A stretch of 64,000 nucleotides of DNA. Origin: Calycina herbarum. Taxonomy: Eukaryota > Ascomycota > Leotiomycetes > Helotiales > Pezizellaceae. The notes under the pieces were generated by a model. The model did no database searches. It had not been told where the DNA came from and was given only the letters and a program-made list of their open reading frames with translations. The DNA is taken from the NCBI GenBank assembly GCA_001414485.1, contig LLEY01000025.1, forward strand, positions 310,001 to 374,000. Direction: 5' to 3'. A program made the translations under genes and the position numbers. Of the stretch, positions 10,417-23,940 are shown piece after piece; positions within the stretch are counted from its first letter, which is position 1, and every line of letters begins with the position of its first letter.

Positions 10417-13161
10417 GACGCTGGCAGAGTATTGTACAGAGGGAAGAAAAGAAAAGAACGGGCGTTGGAGAAGGAGCTTTGATCTGGGTGTATGACACCA
10501 CGCTCTCGTGTTGATGAGTGGGCAGAGCAGGCTTGCAGAAGCAAACGGGAGCGGGAGGAAGGGAAGGGAGGGGAAGGGAGTTGTTATCAGCAGTCAACTT
10601 GACCACAAGTGCCGGTGAGATGGTAAGGTAAGAGGTAAGGGTAGAGAAGAATGTGATTGTTGTTCAGAAGGAAGTGTGGTGGAATATGCAGCTTCATGCA
10701 GCTAGAGTGACGGGACCTACAATGGCATGGGATGGGATGGCAGGTCTTTAAAAACGAACAGCAGATGAAGGAACCTTTCCAGCCACCAGCGAACACTTGG
10801 AAGCTGGAAGACTTTTCCATCAACAACGTCAGCAGCAGGGGTGCCGGGCCAGGTATACAAGGCTCGTCGAGGGCCTCATGAGTTCATTGGTGAAGGGAGG
10901 TGGAAATTCGTGTTTGAATAAGGAAATTTGAGGGCATCTCCAAGAAGAGGAGGCTGGGAGATGGAGCCTTACGAGGTGGGCCGACGTCAGTGGTTATTTG
11001 TCGGTGCCGAAGCGCCGAGAAAAGGAGGCTGGCGATAACGATAAAGGACGAGGCTGGGGATTTAGGTTGGGCGGCAACAACAACCACCACGACACCACGA
11101 CACCACGACGACAACACAACAACAACACCCCAATTTAAAGATCGAGAGGTTAGGGCGAAAACATCCTGCGCAACCCCCCGTCAAATCACCCGGATGTCTT
11201 TCCGAGCGCTTTGCCAATGCAACCCGGTCATCCCAAACCCTCACCTTGTTACTCAAACCCTCGACGCCCTCGACTTCGAGTTTTTGCGTTGCAGTTCGCA
11301 AACCCCAGAGAGCACCGCATGAACGGCCGGCCGATCAAGTGATCAAGTGATGGAGATCCGGTTGAAAAGGAAATGTAGCTATCCTCTATCCCCCTCCACT
11401 GCGAATCATGGTCTCTTCAGAGGCACGAGAAAAGCACCATGTACCACGGTCCTCGAGTCAAGAGAAACGTGTGAGAGAGTGCTGTGCTCTGTGCGCTTTC
11501 CATTGTTGATTGTTTCGGCCGCTTGTTTTCCATCATATATCGGAAATTCCTCGAGGCCATGCCCCATTACACCCATCCATTGTCCGCTCGCAATTTCTCG
11601 CGTTCAACAGTTCACGACATGGTTGCCACGCTTTCCAGGTTTCTTTCCAAGTGCCGAGACGCTGAAAAACTGTTGCAGAGTGCCGTGGTGGATGTCGATC
11701 GTGGATTATTAGATAATCCCCATCGTGGGGTGATTACAATTGATTGTCTTTATTCTTTCCGCACTCCGTTTCTTTCATTTTCCATCTCTCTGGAGAGTGT
11801 CTAGTTTTCGCGCGGCTTTGATATCGGTGCTTTAGTGGTAGTACCACCGTTTTCGTATGATTTTGATTTTGATTTTTCTCTCGACATGGCTAGCTAGAAT
11901 CAGTTTACGTTGCACAAGAACTGTTGTTGGATAGGCCAAGGGCAGATGCGGTGATGCTGTGATTCGGAGTCGTCATGAAATTTGTTGGTTTACGGAGAAA
12001 AAGTTATTGAAGACCAGTGATTGGCTGTGAAAAGAAGCTATCAAAAGCTGGATGGACTTGCGAAGTGACGGCGGTGACGGCGGTGTGTGCAGCTCCGGCT
12101 CGTCTCGTCTCGTCTCGCAGTCGAGGAGCGAAATCGAGATGCGAAATTCCAGATTCGTCGAGAACAATACGAGCCGCAATCATGCCCTTGACGGAAATAC
12201 AAGTTGTCTTCAAGTCTTGGTAAGATCTTACGATCGTTGTCCTGCAGAAAATATATGGTTTCAGAGCCTTGAGCACAGAGGTTCAGCGTCGTGGACATGA
12301 ACGAGTTTACTTTTTCACACATGGCACATGGCATCCATCTCCTTGAAAAGGGCGAGTCTTGGCCGCTGTCGTGGTTTTGATCCTTGGTGACACGGTCAGT
12401 GAGAGTGAGAGACATGGTCCAGATATCGAGCATTGAAAGCGTCCAGCTGGGTGGGAACATTGGAAAGGAAAGAAGCTCAGGGAGACTAGAGAATGACAAA
12501 GGCATAAAGTGGAAGCTGAGCCACTGAAGCCGTTCGAGACAGAAGTGATGGCGTCATGCTGAAGCAAACATCTCTTCGAGCTGATGCACCAACCCGATGC
12601 AATGCCCCTTTCCTAGAGAGAATCAATTGCGCGTACTGGTAGTCGCGGACAAAGGCAGAGCAGCTTCAATTGAAGAAGTCAAGAAGCGGTTGAAGGAGAT
12701 CCCATCCAAGGCTTCATACGCACCAATCCCGCGGCGTCTCACTTTGCCTCGACTTGGCCTTCGCCGTCTTCAGCACGTTTGAGCGTTCAAGCGGGCCTAG
12801 AAAGCGATCCCCAGGGTGTATTTTCAAGGCCTTGCCGTAGTGGAAGCACTATTGAGCCTCTCTTCAGCATCCCGTTCAGGCTTGAGGAGGGGGCGGAAAT
12901 AACCGAAATCCCCCATGAACCATGCTATTGAATACTGGCTGCACGCTGAATGACATCGATCCCATGCATCCTATCTGACACCCTAACCCCAAGCGCGGCG
13001 CTGTGCTATATTGTTGCACCTCACTCGTACTCACACCCCTACCGCTACCCTACCCTACCCTACTTACATTTCAACATTGCAGCTTCTGCATCCTTCACCT
13101 CGTACATAGAATACCCTACCATTCGCACCAACCTGCACTTTTGCTAGACATCAACAGCTTC
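10417..13161. other. 2.7-kb gene-free leader between CRH and adenylate cyclase genes
   Basis: Open frames on both strands are short and low-complexity, and I support no gene. The left end should hold the CRH promoter (minus strand) and the right end the cyclase promoter and 5' leader. Low-complexity tracts are visible: CCACGACA/ACAACA repeats at about 11080-11130, TCTCG repeats near 12105-12120 and CTACC/CTACCC repeats near 13030-13065, typical of ascomycete promoter pyrimidine tracts. Confidence 0.5.
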
Positions 13162-13250
13162 ATGACTACGACCGTCGCCCCCTCGTCCCCAACTCTCGCG
13201 CTCCTCATATGGCCCGACCGCCAGCTTTAATTGCTGGTCCACAACCATGA
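13162..13250 (+). promoter_or_regulatory. two upstream ORFs in the adenylate cyclase leader
   Basis: uORF1 is a 22-residue frame from ATG 13162 to TAA 13228-13230. uORF2 starts at ATG 13209, encodes 13 residues and ends with TGA at 13248-13250. That TGA overlaps the predicted main ATG at 13247 (ATGA), an arrangement that can permit reinitiation. Whether the transcript includes these ATGs is inferred. Confidence 0.5.
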
Positions 13251-16200
13251 CCAGAAAGGATGTCCCCTCTCGCCTGTCGACTGCGACAAGCTCCAGCACT
13301 GACACCATCAAGCCCTCTTTGTTCCGTGGCACATCCAGACGAGGAGCCCCAGTAAATGTCAAGACTGATTCCAGAAATAAGTGAGTAACCGCGGATAATC
13401 AAATTCGGATTCAGCTCGGAATCCCTCCTTCACCCAAGACGCTTGTCTAAGACCTTTCCCGTTCCCGAATGGAAGCTCTTGACTTGTTCTTTGACTGACG
13501 GCAGCTTGCATTGCGCTGGTCATAGTTCTAGGATCGATTCTGAATCTCAAGTCTCGCCCACATCGACCGCACCGCGCGATTCTGGATCTCCCAATGTATC
13601 CCCACGGGATCATCGAATGACCGACTTCGGTAACTATCGACGCGACCTTGCTGTGCTGGAAACATCTGGAGGCGGAGGAGGCAATCGAATCCCGCAGATT
13701 CAACACAATCCACCCACAGCTTTGGGTTCGCCCAACCAGATTGCGCCTTGGATGTCGAATGGAGCTGGTGCAGGTAGTGGTGGAGGAGGGACACCATCGA
13801 GCACATTTGGCACCAGCTTCTATAACGATTCGAGCGATGCCTTGTCGCAAGCCTCCCAATTGTCGCCAGCCTTTCGCCCTGGCACTGGATTTACAGGATA
13901 TACCAATGCCAGCGATTCGCCCGCGGAAGCAGAATTTGCAGATGAGAGACGGCCATCGGTAGCCAGCGTGACGACGGCGAGTAGTACTGGGTCGAAGTCG
14001 AGCATGAGTCGGACGGGGATACACAAAAAGCTACAAACCTTTTTTGGCGAAGACTATCCAGGGAAAGAGGGATCAGATAGTAGCTTGCCTTCACACGGAA
14101 GGGAGCACCGGTCGCATTCATTCGCTCGAAGCCACCGCGAACGCAATCACTCCTCTGCCACGGAAACAACCCAAAGAGAAGCGTCACCTGCGCCGTCCCG
14201 ACCACGAACCCCAATACCGTCGAGCGATGTTGTGCCATTCCTTTACCAAGATTCGCAGGTTAGTAGAATTTTTCGAGTTGTTTCAAAAAGTTTACAATGC
14301 GTCGCCTTGTTTCTTTATCATACCGAGGTTTGAAAGTGCAGATACCAACTTCCTCATCTGGCGAAGGGATTGAGGCTATGTCCCCAACCCCTGCGAAATA
14401 GCGGGACCCAACTTTGAAATGGTTCTCGACAAAAGAACATCGTGAAAGCATTGCTAATGCACAAATTTAGGACATCACAAAGTATGGAGAGGCGCCCGTG
14501 AGAGAGAAACTTTCGGGTCCTGATCGAGACCGATACGCAGAAAACCCCCCGGTTCCCCCGAAGAACTCGTCGCGTTCTGGGCATGTACATCTTCCTGGTC
14601 ATAGTCACAGACACAATCGAAGCAACGAAGATACTCGGCCTCTAAGGCCTACGATAAGTAGGGAAAATTCGGCGGTTAGCACAAGGCACAGAGCAATGGG
14701 AACTACTATGGGAAACTCGTCGAATACTAGCCTGGCCAAAAGACCCTCCAGTCCGACTCCAAGTGCGTACAGTTCATCCAAGGGGCCCGCGAACGATGGA
14801 TCTACGTCACCCACGGGAGGGCATACGAAACGAAGTTTCCTGGAGCGCCTGCGAAAAAATAAGAACAAGGAAGGTTCCTCTCGATTGAAAGACCTCCCCG
14901 CCTCGACCCGGTCTTTCAACTCCCCGGCTTCGAAATATACCAATGAAAAGTTGCAGGGGTCTTCGGATTATGGTCAATGGAGTCGGGAAGGAAGTCTGGC
15001 AGGGTCGGAGATCAATCTTTTAAGAATGGACAATGGACAATTTGGACGACCCCCCACGAGTAGCTCGCGGCAGCGAGCAGTTAATAAGTTACCCTTCAGG
15101 AAAGGTAGAGGGAAGGTATCGGACGAATCTGATTTCGCACCAGATGCGAATTCACGAAATGCGCAGTCCGCGGGGTCCATGTTCAGCCTTGATAAAGATC
15201 TCTCAAATATGGATGGAATTTTGGCGAAGCCAGTGCCGTTAACGCCCCTCGATAACAGCATATTCATAGGCAACGTCGATGATGAGGCCAAATTTGAGTC
15301 CGAGGGAGGCGCTGGTGCTTTGGGTTGGGATGCTCCCGACAGTTGGGCGGTCAAGAAAGTAGAACACGAGAATATGGCACGCCTGGAGGAGATAGATGAC
15401 ACTGGGGTAGCTCCAAAAGCAGACCAAAAAGGGCCACCGTACTGCATTCGAATATTCAGGATCGATGGAACCTTTGCCACGCTGTCTACGCCCCTCAACG
15501 CCTCAGTGGCTGAAATCATGAACCAACTGGGAAAGAAGACATACATGACCGATAGTCTGGAAAACTACCAGATTGTGATGAAGAAGCATGATCTTCAACG
15601 TATACTTGTATCCAGCGAGCGCCCAGTAGTGATACAGAAGCGCCTGCTGGAACAAGCTGGTTACCAAGACGAGGACAAGATTGAAGACGTAGGCCGGGAG
15701 GACAACAGCTACCTGTGTCGATTTTCTTTCGTCCCCGCTCGAGAAACCGGTTACGCCAGTGTCACTAATGATCCTGGGGTTAGTCGGGTGCAAAAATACA
15801 GCCATGTTGACTTATCAGGACGAAATCTCATCACCATTCCCATCGCTCTCTACTCTAAAGCCTCCGAGATCATATCCCTCAACCTCTCACGAAATCTCTC
15901 CCTGGACTTACCCAAGGACTTTATACAATCCTGTCAAAACCTCCGCGACATCAAATTCATCAACAATGAAGCATGGAAACTCCCACCTGGTCTCAGTAGA
16001 GCAAATCGACTCACTATCCTTGACGTGTCGAACAACCGACTTGAAAACCTTGACAGTGCTGAACTTGCAAGGCTAGAAGGCCTCATAAGTCTAAAGCTTG
16101 CCAACAATCGCTTACGAACATTGCCAGAGTATTTTGGTGGTTTTAAATCATTGAGGACGCTCAACGTGTCATCCAACTTCCTAGAATATTTCCCGGATTT

Positions 16201-19200
16201 TCTGTGCAAGCTAGTCGGGCTCGTCGACCTTGACATGAGCTTCAACGGGATTTCTAATCTCCCGGACGACATTGGTAAATTGAGAAATCTGGAACGCTTC
16301 GTTATTACCAATAACCGACTAACGGGTGAGCTCCCAAAGACATTCAAAGACCTTTTGAATTTGAGAGAAGTCGATATTCGGTACAACGCAATTACCAGCA
16401 TTGATGTCATTGCTACCCTCCCAAAAGTTGAACAGATTTCCGCAGACCATAATTATGTGTCAGTTTGCGAATCTAAATTCACCAAAATCCGAATACTCCG
16501 CCTAAATTCAAACCCCGTCACAAAATTTGAGATTCAGAACGCCGTACCAACTCTCACAACCCTCATTTTGTCCAACGCAAAATTAGCACATATCCCCGAT
16601 GCTGTTTTTGACCGTATGCCCAACCTCGTAAAATTGGTATTAGACAAAAACCACTTTGTTTCACTACCCACTCATATTGGAAAGCTTCGCAAGCTTGAAC
16701 ATTTCAGCATCGCCATGAACGCCTTGAGCAATTTACCAGCTGAGATTGGCTGCTTGACTGAACTACTCTTATTGGATGTCCGACAAAACAACATCAAGAA
16801 ACTTCCCATGGAATTATGGTGGGCTAACAAACTTAAAACTCTGAACGTATCGTCCAATGTTCTCGATAACTTCCCAAAGCCAGCTTCAAGAGCACCCCGA
16901 GTCCCAGGCGACGTCTCACCAGAACGAACGCCGCAGCCCAATTCAACTAATGGGCAAACCAACGGAAACATTGAAGAGCTCGGGCCTCTCGAGGCATTTG
17001 GACATCGCCGGCCCAGTCAGGCTTCAGGTGGACTCCTAAGTGTTGGGGGCTCACCAGTCCCTGGTACTGGAGACCGGAAAGGCTCAGTTGTCTCTGTCTA
17101 TGGAAAGGGTGGCAGAAAAACCTCAGTTGTATCGAGGAGCGCATCGGAAACGACCATTGGAACCTCAACCCCGCCGTCTTCGAGTGCACGAAAAGATTCT
17201 GCGGTGTCAAATAGGTTCTTCAATACCTTTGCGAACTCTCTTCAAAACCTTTACTTGGCTGAAAATCAACTGGACGATGACGTATTCGACGAGCTCAGGT
17301 TGTTAAGTGAGCTTCGGGTTTTGAATCTTTCTTACAACGATCTCAATGACATGCCGGTGGGGTCCATCAAGAGCTGGCCTTCTTTGGTCGAGCTTTATCT
17401 TTCCGGAAATGAACTTACTTCTCTTCCCTCGGATGACTTTGAAGAATTGAGTCTACTGCAGGTATTGCACATCAATGGCAACAAATTTCAAACTCTTCCT
17501 GCTGAGCTTGGTAAAGCTCATCGATTAGCTGTTTTGGACTGCGGCAGCAATTCATTGAAGTATAACGTATCTAATTGGCCATACGACTGGAACTGGAACT
17601 GGAACACCAACCTCAAATATCTTAATCTTTCCGGCAACAAACGTCTCGAGATCAAGCCAAATATTTCTAATACTCAGGGCGCCCGTGAGATTCCTGATCT
17701 CACTGACTTTAGTGCTCTGCAACATCTCAGAATTTTAGGCTTGATGGACGTAACCTTGACAATTCCAACAATTCCAGACCAGACGGAAGATCGACGAGTA
17801 CGTACCTCAGGCTCGCTTGCTGGCCAGTTGGCATATGGCATGGCAGACACGCTAGGCAAAAACGATCATTTGTCCATCGTCGACATGGTTGTTCCGAGGT
17901 TTAGTAATGATTCTACCTTGCTGGGCATGTTTGATGGCCAATCATTATCGAATGCTGGCTCCAAAATCGCAAGATATTTGCATGAGAACTTTGGGAATAT
18001 CTTTTCCGATGAAATACGCAAGCTGGTTACGCCGAAAGAGACCCCAGTGGATGCCCTGAGGCGAGCTTTTCTCTCACTTAACAAAGATTTGGCAACCGCG
18101 GCCGCACAGTTTACCGAAGAACGATCAGTATCAACCCATCGAGGATCAACAGCATCCGTGGTTCTCAGCCAGGCCGACTTGCGCTCTGGGGGTACCGCTA
18201 CCGTTGTATTTCTACAAGGATCGGAGCTCTATGTTGCAAATGTAGGAGATGCGCAGGCGATGCTGATTCACTCAGAGGGAACCCATCGCATATTGACCAG
18301 AAAGCACGACCCAGCGGAACCTGGTGAGCGTCAGCGAATACGTGATGCTGGTGGTTGGGTATCTCGTCAAGGGAAGCTGAATGACATTCTAGATGTCTCG
18401 AGAGCTTTTGGTTACGTACAATTGATGCCAGCCGTTCAAGCAGCACCTTACATCACTCAAATTACTGTCAAAGAACAGGATGAGATGATATTGATCGCTT
18501 CCAAGGAACTTTGGGAATATCTATCACCAGAACTGGTGGTAGATGTTGCACGAAATGAACGAGGTGACCTCATGCGGGCGGCGCAAAAACTCCGGGATTT
18601 GGCGATGGCTTTCGGGGCCACAAATAAACTTATGGTCATGATGATTGGGGTTAGCGATTTGAAAAAGAAGATTCGACCCCGTGTCGAAAGCTTGACTTTC
18701 AACCCATCACAGCTCATAGTCGACCATCCTCCTGCTAGACGGCCGAAGAGGGCGAAGGGTGAGGAGGCACTTGACTCAAATCTCCGTAGGCTCCCTGCTG
18801 AGCTACAAGCACCAACTGGTGAGTTGAGTATCGTCTTCACCGATATCAAGAGCTCGACATTCCTCTGGGAAACCTACCCAAATGCAATGCGCTCGGCAAT
18901 CAAACTTCACAACGAAGTCATGCGGCGACAATTACGCTTGATAGGTGGTTACGAGGTGAAAACTGAAGGTGATGCTTTCATGGTCTCTTTTCCCACGGCT
19001 ACTTCGGCTTTGCTATGGACTTTCGCGGTTCAACAGCAGCTTTTGGAAGTTGAGTGGCCTTCAGAAGTTTTATCAAGTCTGCTAGGACAAGAGATTTACG
19101 ACAATGACCAAAATTTGATATTCAAAGGACTTAGCGTTCGAATGGGAATACATTGGGGTCAGCCAGTGTGTGAGAACGATCCTGTGACCCGACGTATGGA

Positions 19201-20027
19201 TTACTTTGGACCGATGGTCAATCGAGCATCTCGTATTTCAAGTGTTGCAGATGGTGGACAGATTACAGTATCAGCAGATTTCATCTCTGAAATCCAGCGT
19301 TGTCTGGAAACTTACAACGAGAGCGGTCGGAATGGGTCTTCGGGCTCTGAAGAGTTCTTCGAAAATGACACGATGGCTTCGTCGATTCGCAAAGAACTTG
19401 GCATTCTCAGCACGCAAGGTTTTGAAGTCAAAGATATTGGTGAGCGGAAGTTGAAGGGGCTGGAAAATCCAGAGTACATCTACTTGATGTATCCTCATTC
19501 CCTCTCAAGCCGTATTCAATATCAACAGCGCCTTGCGGACATTGACAAGAAAGCTGCTGCTGCCGACAAACAACAACCAGCGTCGCTCTCTCAGAAAACA
19601 CAGCTTAGCATTGATACCGATACGGTATGGGCTCTCTGGGCTGTTAGTTTGAGACTCGAAATGCTGTGCTCGTCGTTGGAGGGGAATAAGGGTAAAGGGA
19701 CACCTTTGCAGGCTCCGGAAACTGCTGTTATGGAGAATATGAAGCAGAAGGGCGGGGAGGTTACTGATCGATTCCTGGTTAACTTCATGACCCACCAGGT
19801 TTCGAGGATTGAGGTCAGTTTTTTTCTCTTTCAGTTTGAGTGTGGCTGACTAACTTTCGTGTTAGACTTGTATATCTGCCCTTGCTACACGCCATCTTGC
19901 TGCAGGCCGCGGACCACTCGCTAGTCTTGATCAACTTCGTGCTCCGATGGGGGATGTCCTTGAGGGGTTGGAGGCACAGTTGGCTTTGCTGCAACAGTAT
20001 AAAGCCAAGTATGGGAATTTGAGATGA
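13247..20027 (+). CDS. CYR1: adenylate cyclase (Ras-associating, LRR, PP2C and class III cyclase domains)
   Basis: Makes cAMP from ATP at the plasma membrane, driving PKA signalling. Exons 13247-13380, 13505-14258, 14471-19813 and 19866-20027; spliced 6393 nt, 2130 aa, usual for filamentous fungi. Order: Ser/Gly-rich disordered N-terminus (1-~600); Ras-associating domain from about 617 (PPYCIRIFRIDGTFATL); many leucine-rich repeats about 739-1390, interrupted by a Ser-rich insert around nt 16880-17210; PP2C-like domain about 1420-1690 (LGMFDGQS, LYVANVGDAQAML); class III catalytic domain about 1746-1970 with metal-binding Asp in IVFTDIKSSTFLWE and 'VKTEGDAFMVSF'; and a short C-terminal segment corresponding to the CAP-binding end. 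Exon 1 joins exon 2 in phase 2 to give 'DSRNNLHCAG'. The PP2C part lacks the canonical DGHGG, as far as I know common in these enzymes. The start codon is the least certain point. Confidence 0.95.
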
Positions 20028-21243
20028 GGAAGATTTTTGGATTGAAAGTAAAACTCTCTACACTTCGACTTTGGGCACAAGTCACAAGACCGACTTGATA
20101 TTTGACGTGTTCCATCACCAATCATACACCAGCTCGCCACCATGAGCAAGATACGCCGACCTGGCTGTAAAGCCGATTCATGAAGCGGACAGAGGATAGA
20201 TGTCACCAGTGGCCTTAAAAGACACAAAGGGGTCTCGGGAACAGGAGAGGGAGGAAGGGTCTATACTAGGAAGTGAGCGAGTGAGCGAGAGAACAAACAT
20301 TGGATATACTGTGGGGGTTTTGCATCTGGGTTAACGGCTTCATTTTCATCCATCATTATTTGGGCATTATAATGTTCTTTGCACTCTTTTTTTCTTCTCG
20401 TTCAGCATGGCGTTTTTTTTGTGTATGCCTGGCGGATTGGGCTTTGGGTTTGATAAATAGGATATAGGATATATGGATAAAGGATAAGGGTGGCTTTTGG
20501 GACTTATATATGTATTATGATGACCCTTTTTTTTGTGTTTGAGGTCCTTTTTATGGTTGATACTTATTGGAAGAGGTAGAGGGTTGTTTGTATAGTTCCT
20601 GTTGTGGAATGGGATTGGGTGAGAGGGTGGTCTTTTGTATATGAGTTTTTTGAGAGGGGGAAAAGTAGGTATTTAATTTTAGGTTAAGAGTTATAGGAAT
20701 TTTAGTTTATTGAATGAGGGGGTGGTTTTTTCTTGTGTTGTGAGGAGATGTTTTTGAATCTTGCTATTATTTTTTTTGGGAGGCATGGAAGGCTGACGGC
20801 AGCCCTTTTCTCTTCGCGAGTGCGATGGGGATGGGACTTGATATGGTGTTTGGAAGTTTTTAGTTATTCTCCCGCCCCCGTCTTTATTTTTCTGGAAATG
20901 TTGAAGCTGGGGTGTTGGCAGGTGTTGATGTTCGAGGTATAAATGGAACCTGTTTGCAATGACTGCTTACGAAATAGGTTTCTTCTGTGCGGGTATAAAT
21001 ACAAGGTGTGGGGTGGTACTACGAAAACAATCGTTACAAAGAGGGACCGAACCTTCTTTGGTGGGAATTGAAATGTGATGGCCGGATGGGGGGTTTTTGG
21101 TTTGAACAAAGAGCTTTTGATGTCGGGGGATGGAATTAGTTTAACTCTTTTTCTTCTTGGTTTGCAGGTTTGATGACTTCTATTGACTGACAAACGAAAC
21201 ATCGGGCAACCAAGCAACCAGCAATTGAGATCAATATACATAA
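20028..21243. other. gene-free spacer, cyclase 3' region
   Basis: T/G-rich sequence with long T runs, likely containing the cyclase 3' untranslated region and the promoter of the next gene. No coding evidence. Confidence 0.5.
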
Positions 21244-22568
21244 ATGAGTTACCTATATATGAATGAGGATGGTGGGGAATATTTGGCAGAGGAAGAAGAA
21301 GAGTAAATCATATCTTCTCTCCTGATTTTGTTTACCAGAATACTAACCCAAACTGTTATTGTACAGTGCCGAGGGTAATAATGAATCTGATGGAGATTCA
21401 GATCTTGGTTTGGAGCTTAACGACCGATTACGTCCCGACAAATATCGTTGGCTCAGACAGAAAAAACTAGCGCAAAAACAAAAGCAAGACCTAGAAGGTG
21501 AAAAGAGGCTCTTACAGGGGCTCCTCGGCCTTGATGACTCGTCTACGGTATTTCCGACCTGGATGTGGGATAGCATGTACTGGGTAAGTCTAAAGTGCGG
21601 AGCATGTTTCCCTACTCTAGTTGTGTCAGGAGTCTAAAAATATTATTCTTTACTCTCGATGTAACCTTTAAATCATTCTTAAGGAAGTAAGCAGACTCTA
21701 ATATCCTGGGATCAGAATATGGTGTTTGAATTACTCGAGGAAATTTGTAAAAGGGAACCTATGGACGAAAACGATGACTGGGTCACGGAGGAAGCCAATG
21801 TGGATGAAAATAGTGATTTTAGGTATCCTTATGAACGCCATGAGGATGTAAGTGTTGTCACTCTACTCCCTTAAAAAGAGTATACCAACAATTTTATAGG
21901 ATGATGGAAAGTGGTTCCAACATCCTCCGTCGACGGAATCGAAGGCCAAACCAAAGGTTCAAGAACTTCTTAACGCGATCAACTTGGCAACAGAAATTGA
22001 AGGAGTAGTACACGATTACAACTCCGAAACCATTCTGGACCGTCGAATGCAGCTTATCCGTTTCTTGAGACTGGCACGTCGCTTTACGGATCCCCGCAAC
22101 CCAGAACTAGAACAGAAACTTCGTGTGAATGGGGACGTCGAAAATATCAATATTACCGACCGTAATCTCAAAATCTCATGGGTCATCTATCGGGTCTGGA
22201 TTCGACTTCTAAGCTATCGCTCTATTAAAATGGGGAGGCAAGCATTTGGGAAGGAGCAGCTTCTAAAGTTGTTGAAGATTTTGAGTAACAGATACTATCA
22301 TGAAGTGAAGACAGCTGTTCCCATCGCAACCCAGCAGAACAACGACCACTTTGGACTCAAAGAGATGCTAGATCTTGCAGAAAATCAATTGGAAGTTTTC
22401 GCAGATGAATTTTGGAAGTTGTTGGAGGAATACAATGTAGCCAATAATACTGAAATTGGGATCAGAACCATCCGCGGCCCTGACGACTTTGAGGTGCTCA
22501 AACTTCTTGTTGCAAACGCTTTGGCAAAGGTTGGTGAACATTCCTCTTTGAACATTGAGGCGATATAG
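21244..22568 (+). CDS. acidic protein of unknown function, 358 aa
   Basis: Four exons: 21244-21302, 21367-21583, 21716-21847 and 21900-22568. All three introns begin GTAA and end in AG, and the phases close exactly (1077 nt, 358 aa). The N-terminus is very acidic (YLAEEEEEDAEGNNESDGD), followed by a basic coiled stretch (RWLRQKKLAQKQKQDLEGEK). The C-terminal half is mostly helical and charged, with 'LIRFLRLARRFTDPRNPELE' and a late 'LVANALAKVGEHSS'. There is no signal peptide or membrane segment. I recognise no family. It lies 200 bases upstream of a same-strand RING-like gene whose N-terminal half is likewise unassigned; whether they share a function is unknown. Confidence 0.75.
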
Positions 22569-22768
22569 GTGCCCTTTTTGGAAAGCAATATTAGTTCTGA
22601 TCGGAACTCTTAGGTTTTCAAAAACAACTCTAGTACACATAACCCTAAATTAGAGTAAGTCTTCCGCCGTTACTCGGTCCAAACAAGAGAAATTACTAAG
22701 CATGCCTCTTCTGAAGGCTTTGGACGGATCTCCACATAATCGCAAATGATATACAGAGTCGACTTATA

Positions 22769-23940
22769 ATGGAGCACGTTGAAGGTGTCTTGACAGAAAG
22801 AAAGATTGTGCATGACGATGAATGGTACGAGATGAATAGGCTTCTAGACGACTATGAAGTACAGTACGGGTATGGACAGCGATATTGGTGGCGGCAGATC
22901 AATCTTACGTGCATATCCAATGACGCCAAATTTACAAGAATGCTCCTAAGGATAGAAGAGGTAAATTTGCTGAGAAGAAACAACCTTCTTTTGCGAGACT
23001 GGAGTGGGAGGAGCACCTTCAAGCAGCTTTACTACGGTATGTTTGATGCCACTCGCTTGGTTACCTCGCTTTCTCCCAAGTTCTTCTGGAATTTGAAAAC
23101 GAAAGTACCTTCATATTCACAATTTGTTTCAAAGACGCCGTTTCTGACTTTACCATCATAGTGTTCGACACAACAGATACGGGAAAGTTCCGGGAGTACC
23201 GCCAACCGATCAAAGAATTTTATCAGCATATTGAAAATCTCCGCGTGATCCCCCAGCCCAATATCGACATCGACAGCCCTTCACGCAAGGAGAACGTATT
23301 TGCAAAACTATTTCCTGTGCACCCAATCGGACTGGAATCGCCTTTAGACGTCCTTTCAGAGTTCAATTGGACCGTCCCCTGCACAATATGCCAGGAAGAC
23401 TTCAAGGCTGAGGATCTCCTCGCCCAGCTTGACTGCGCTGCCAATCACGTATTCCATCTGAGGTGTATCCAAAAATGGTGGGATCAAGAGAACAACTTTA
23501 TTCGTAAAAGATGCCCCTTTATGGATCACGTTCCATATAAGATGGCTGCGAATGCAGGTATCACCCCGGAGGTGTTTGAAGGAATTCCGCCTCAAAGCAT
23601 GGACGGGAACAGGTATGACGACGTGTATGATGGATGGGATCCTGAGGAAGACGAACGTAGGAGACTAGAGAGCTATCAGTATGTAGCGGGATGGGGGACT
23701 CTAAGAAGAACAGGTATAGAGCTCGCTCATATCAGACACTGGAGAAGAAGGAAGGAGTTGAGGAGAAGGGCCAGGTTTACAGAAAACTGGAAGGATGGAT
23801 ATTGGGGTTTCGGCTACGCGAGGGGTCCTGATAAATGGGAATCTAATTATAGCGTGAAAAGGAGAAGAACGCAGGGGGGAGGGCTTTTTGACTATGAAGT
23901 GCCTGTCTCTCGCTCACCTACCCCAGAGCCAGCGGGTTAA
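22769..23940 (+). CDS. RING-like zinc-finger protein (putative E3 ubiquitin ligase), 348 aa
   Basis: Exons 22769-23036 and 23162-23940; the 125-nt intron begins GTATGT and joins as 'YYVFDTTD'. Spliced 1047 nt, 348 aa. The RING-H2-type segment lies at about residues 165-215: CTICQEDF, then LDCAANHVFHLRCIQKWW, then CPF. The metal-ligand series C-C-C-H-H-C-C is present, but the final Cys of the usual CPxC is absent (CPFMDH); the His there may substitute. The N-terminal 90 residues are charged and unassigned. The C-terminus is Arg-rich, which may be nuclear. RING proteins recruit E2 enzymes to ubiquitinate substrates; the substrate is unknown. Confidence 0.8.

Noticed and set aside
13359..14024. 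221-codon minus-strand frame
   Set aside because: Antisense shadow of adenylate cyclase exon 2, Arg/Ser-biased as expected from the opposite strand.
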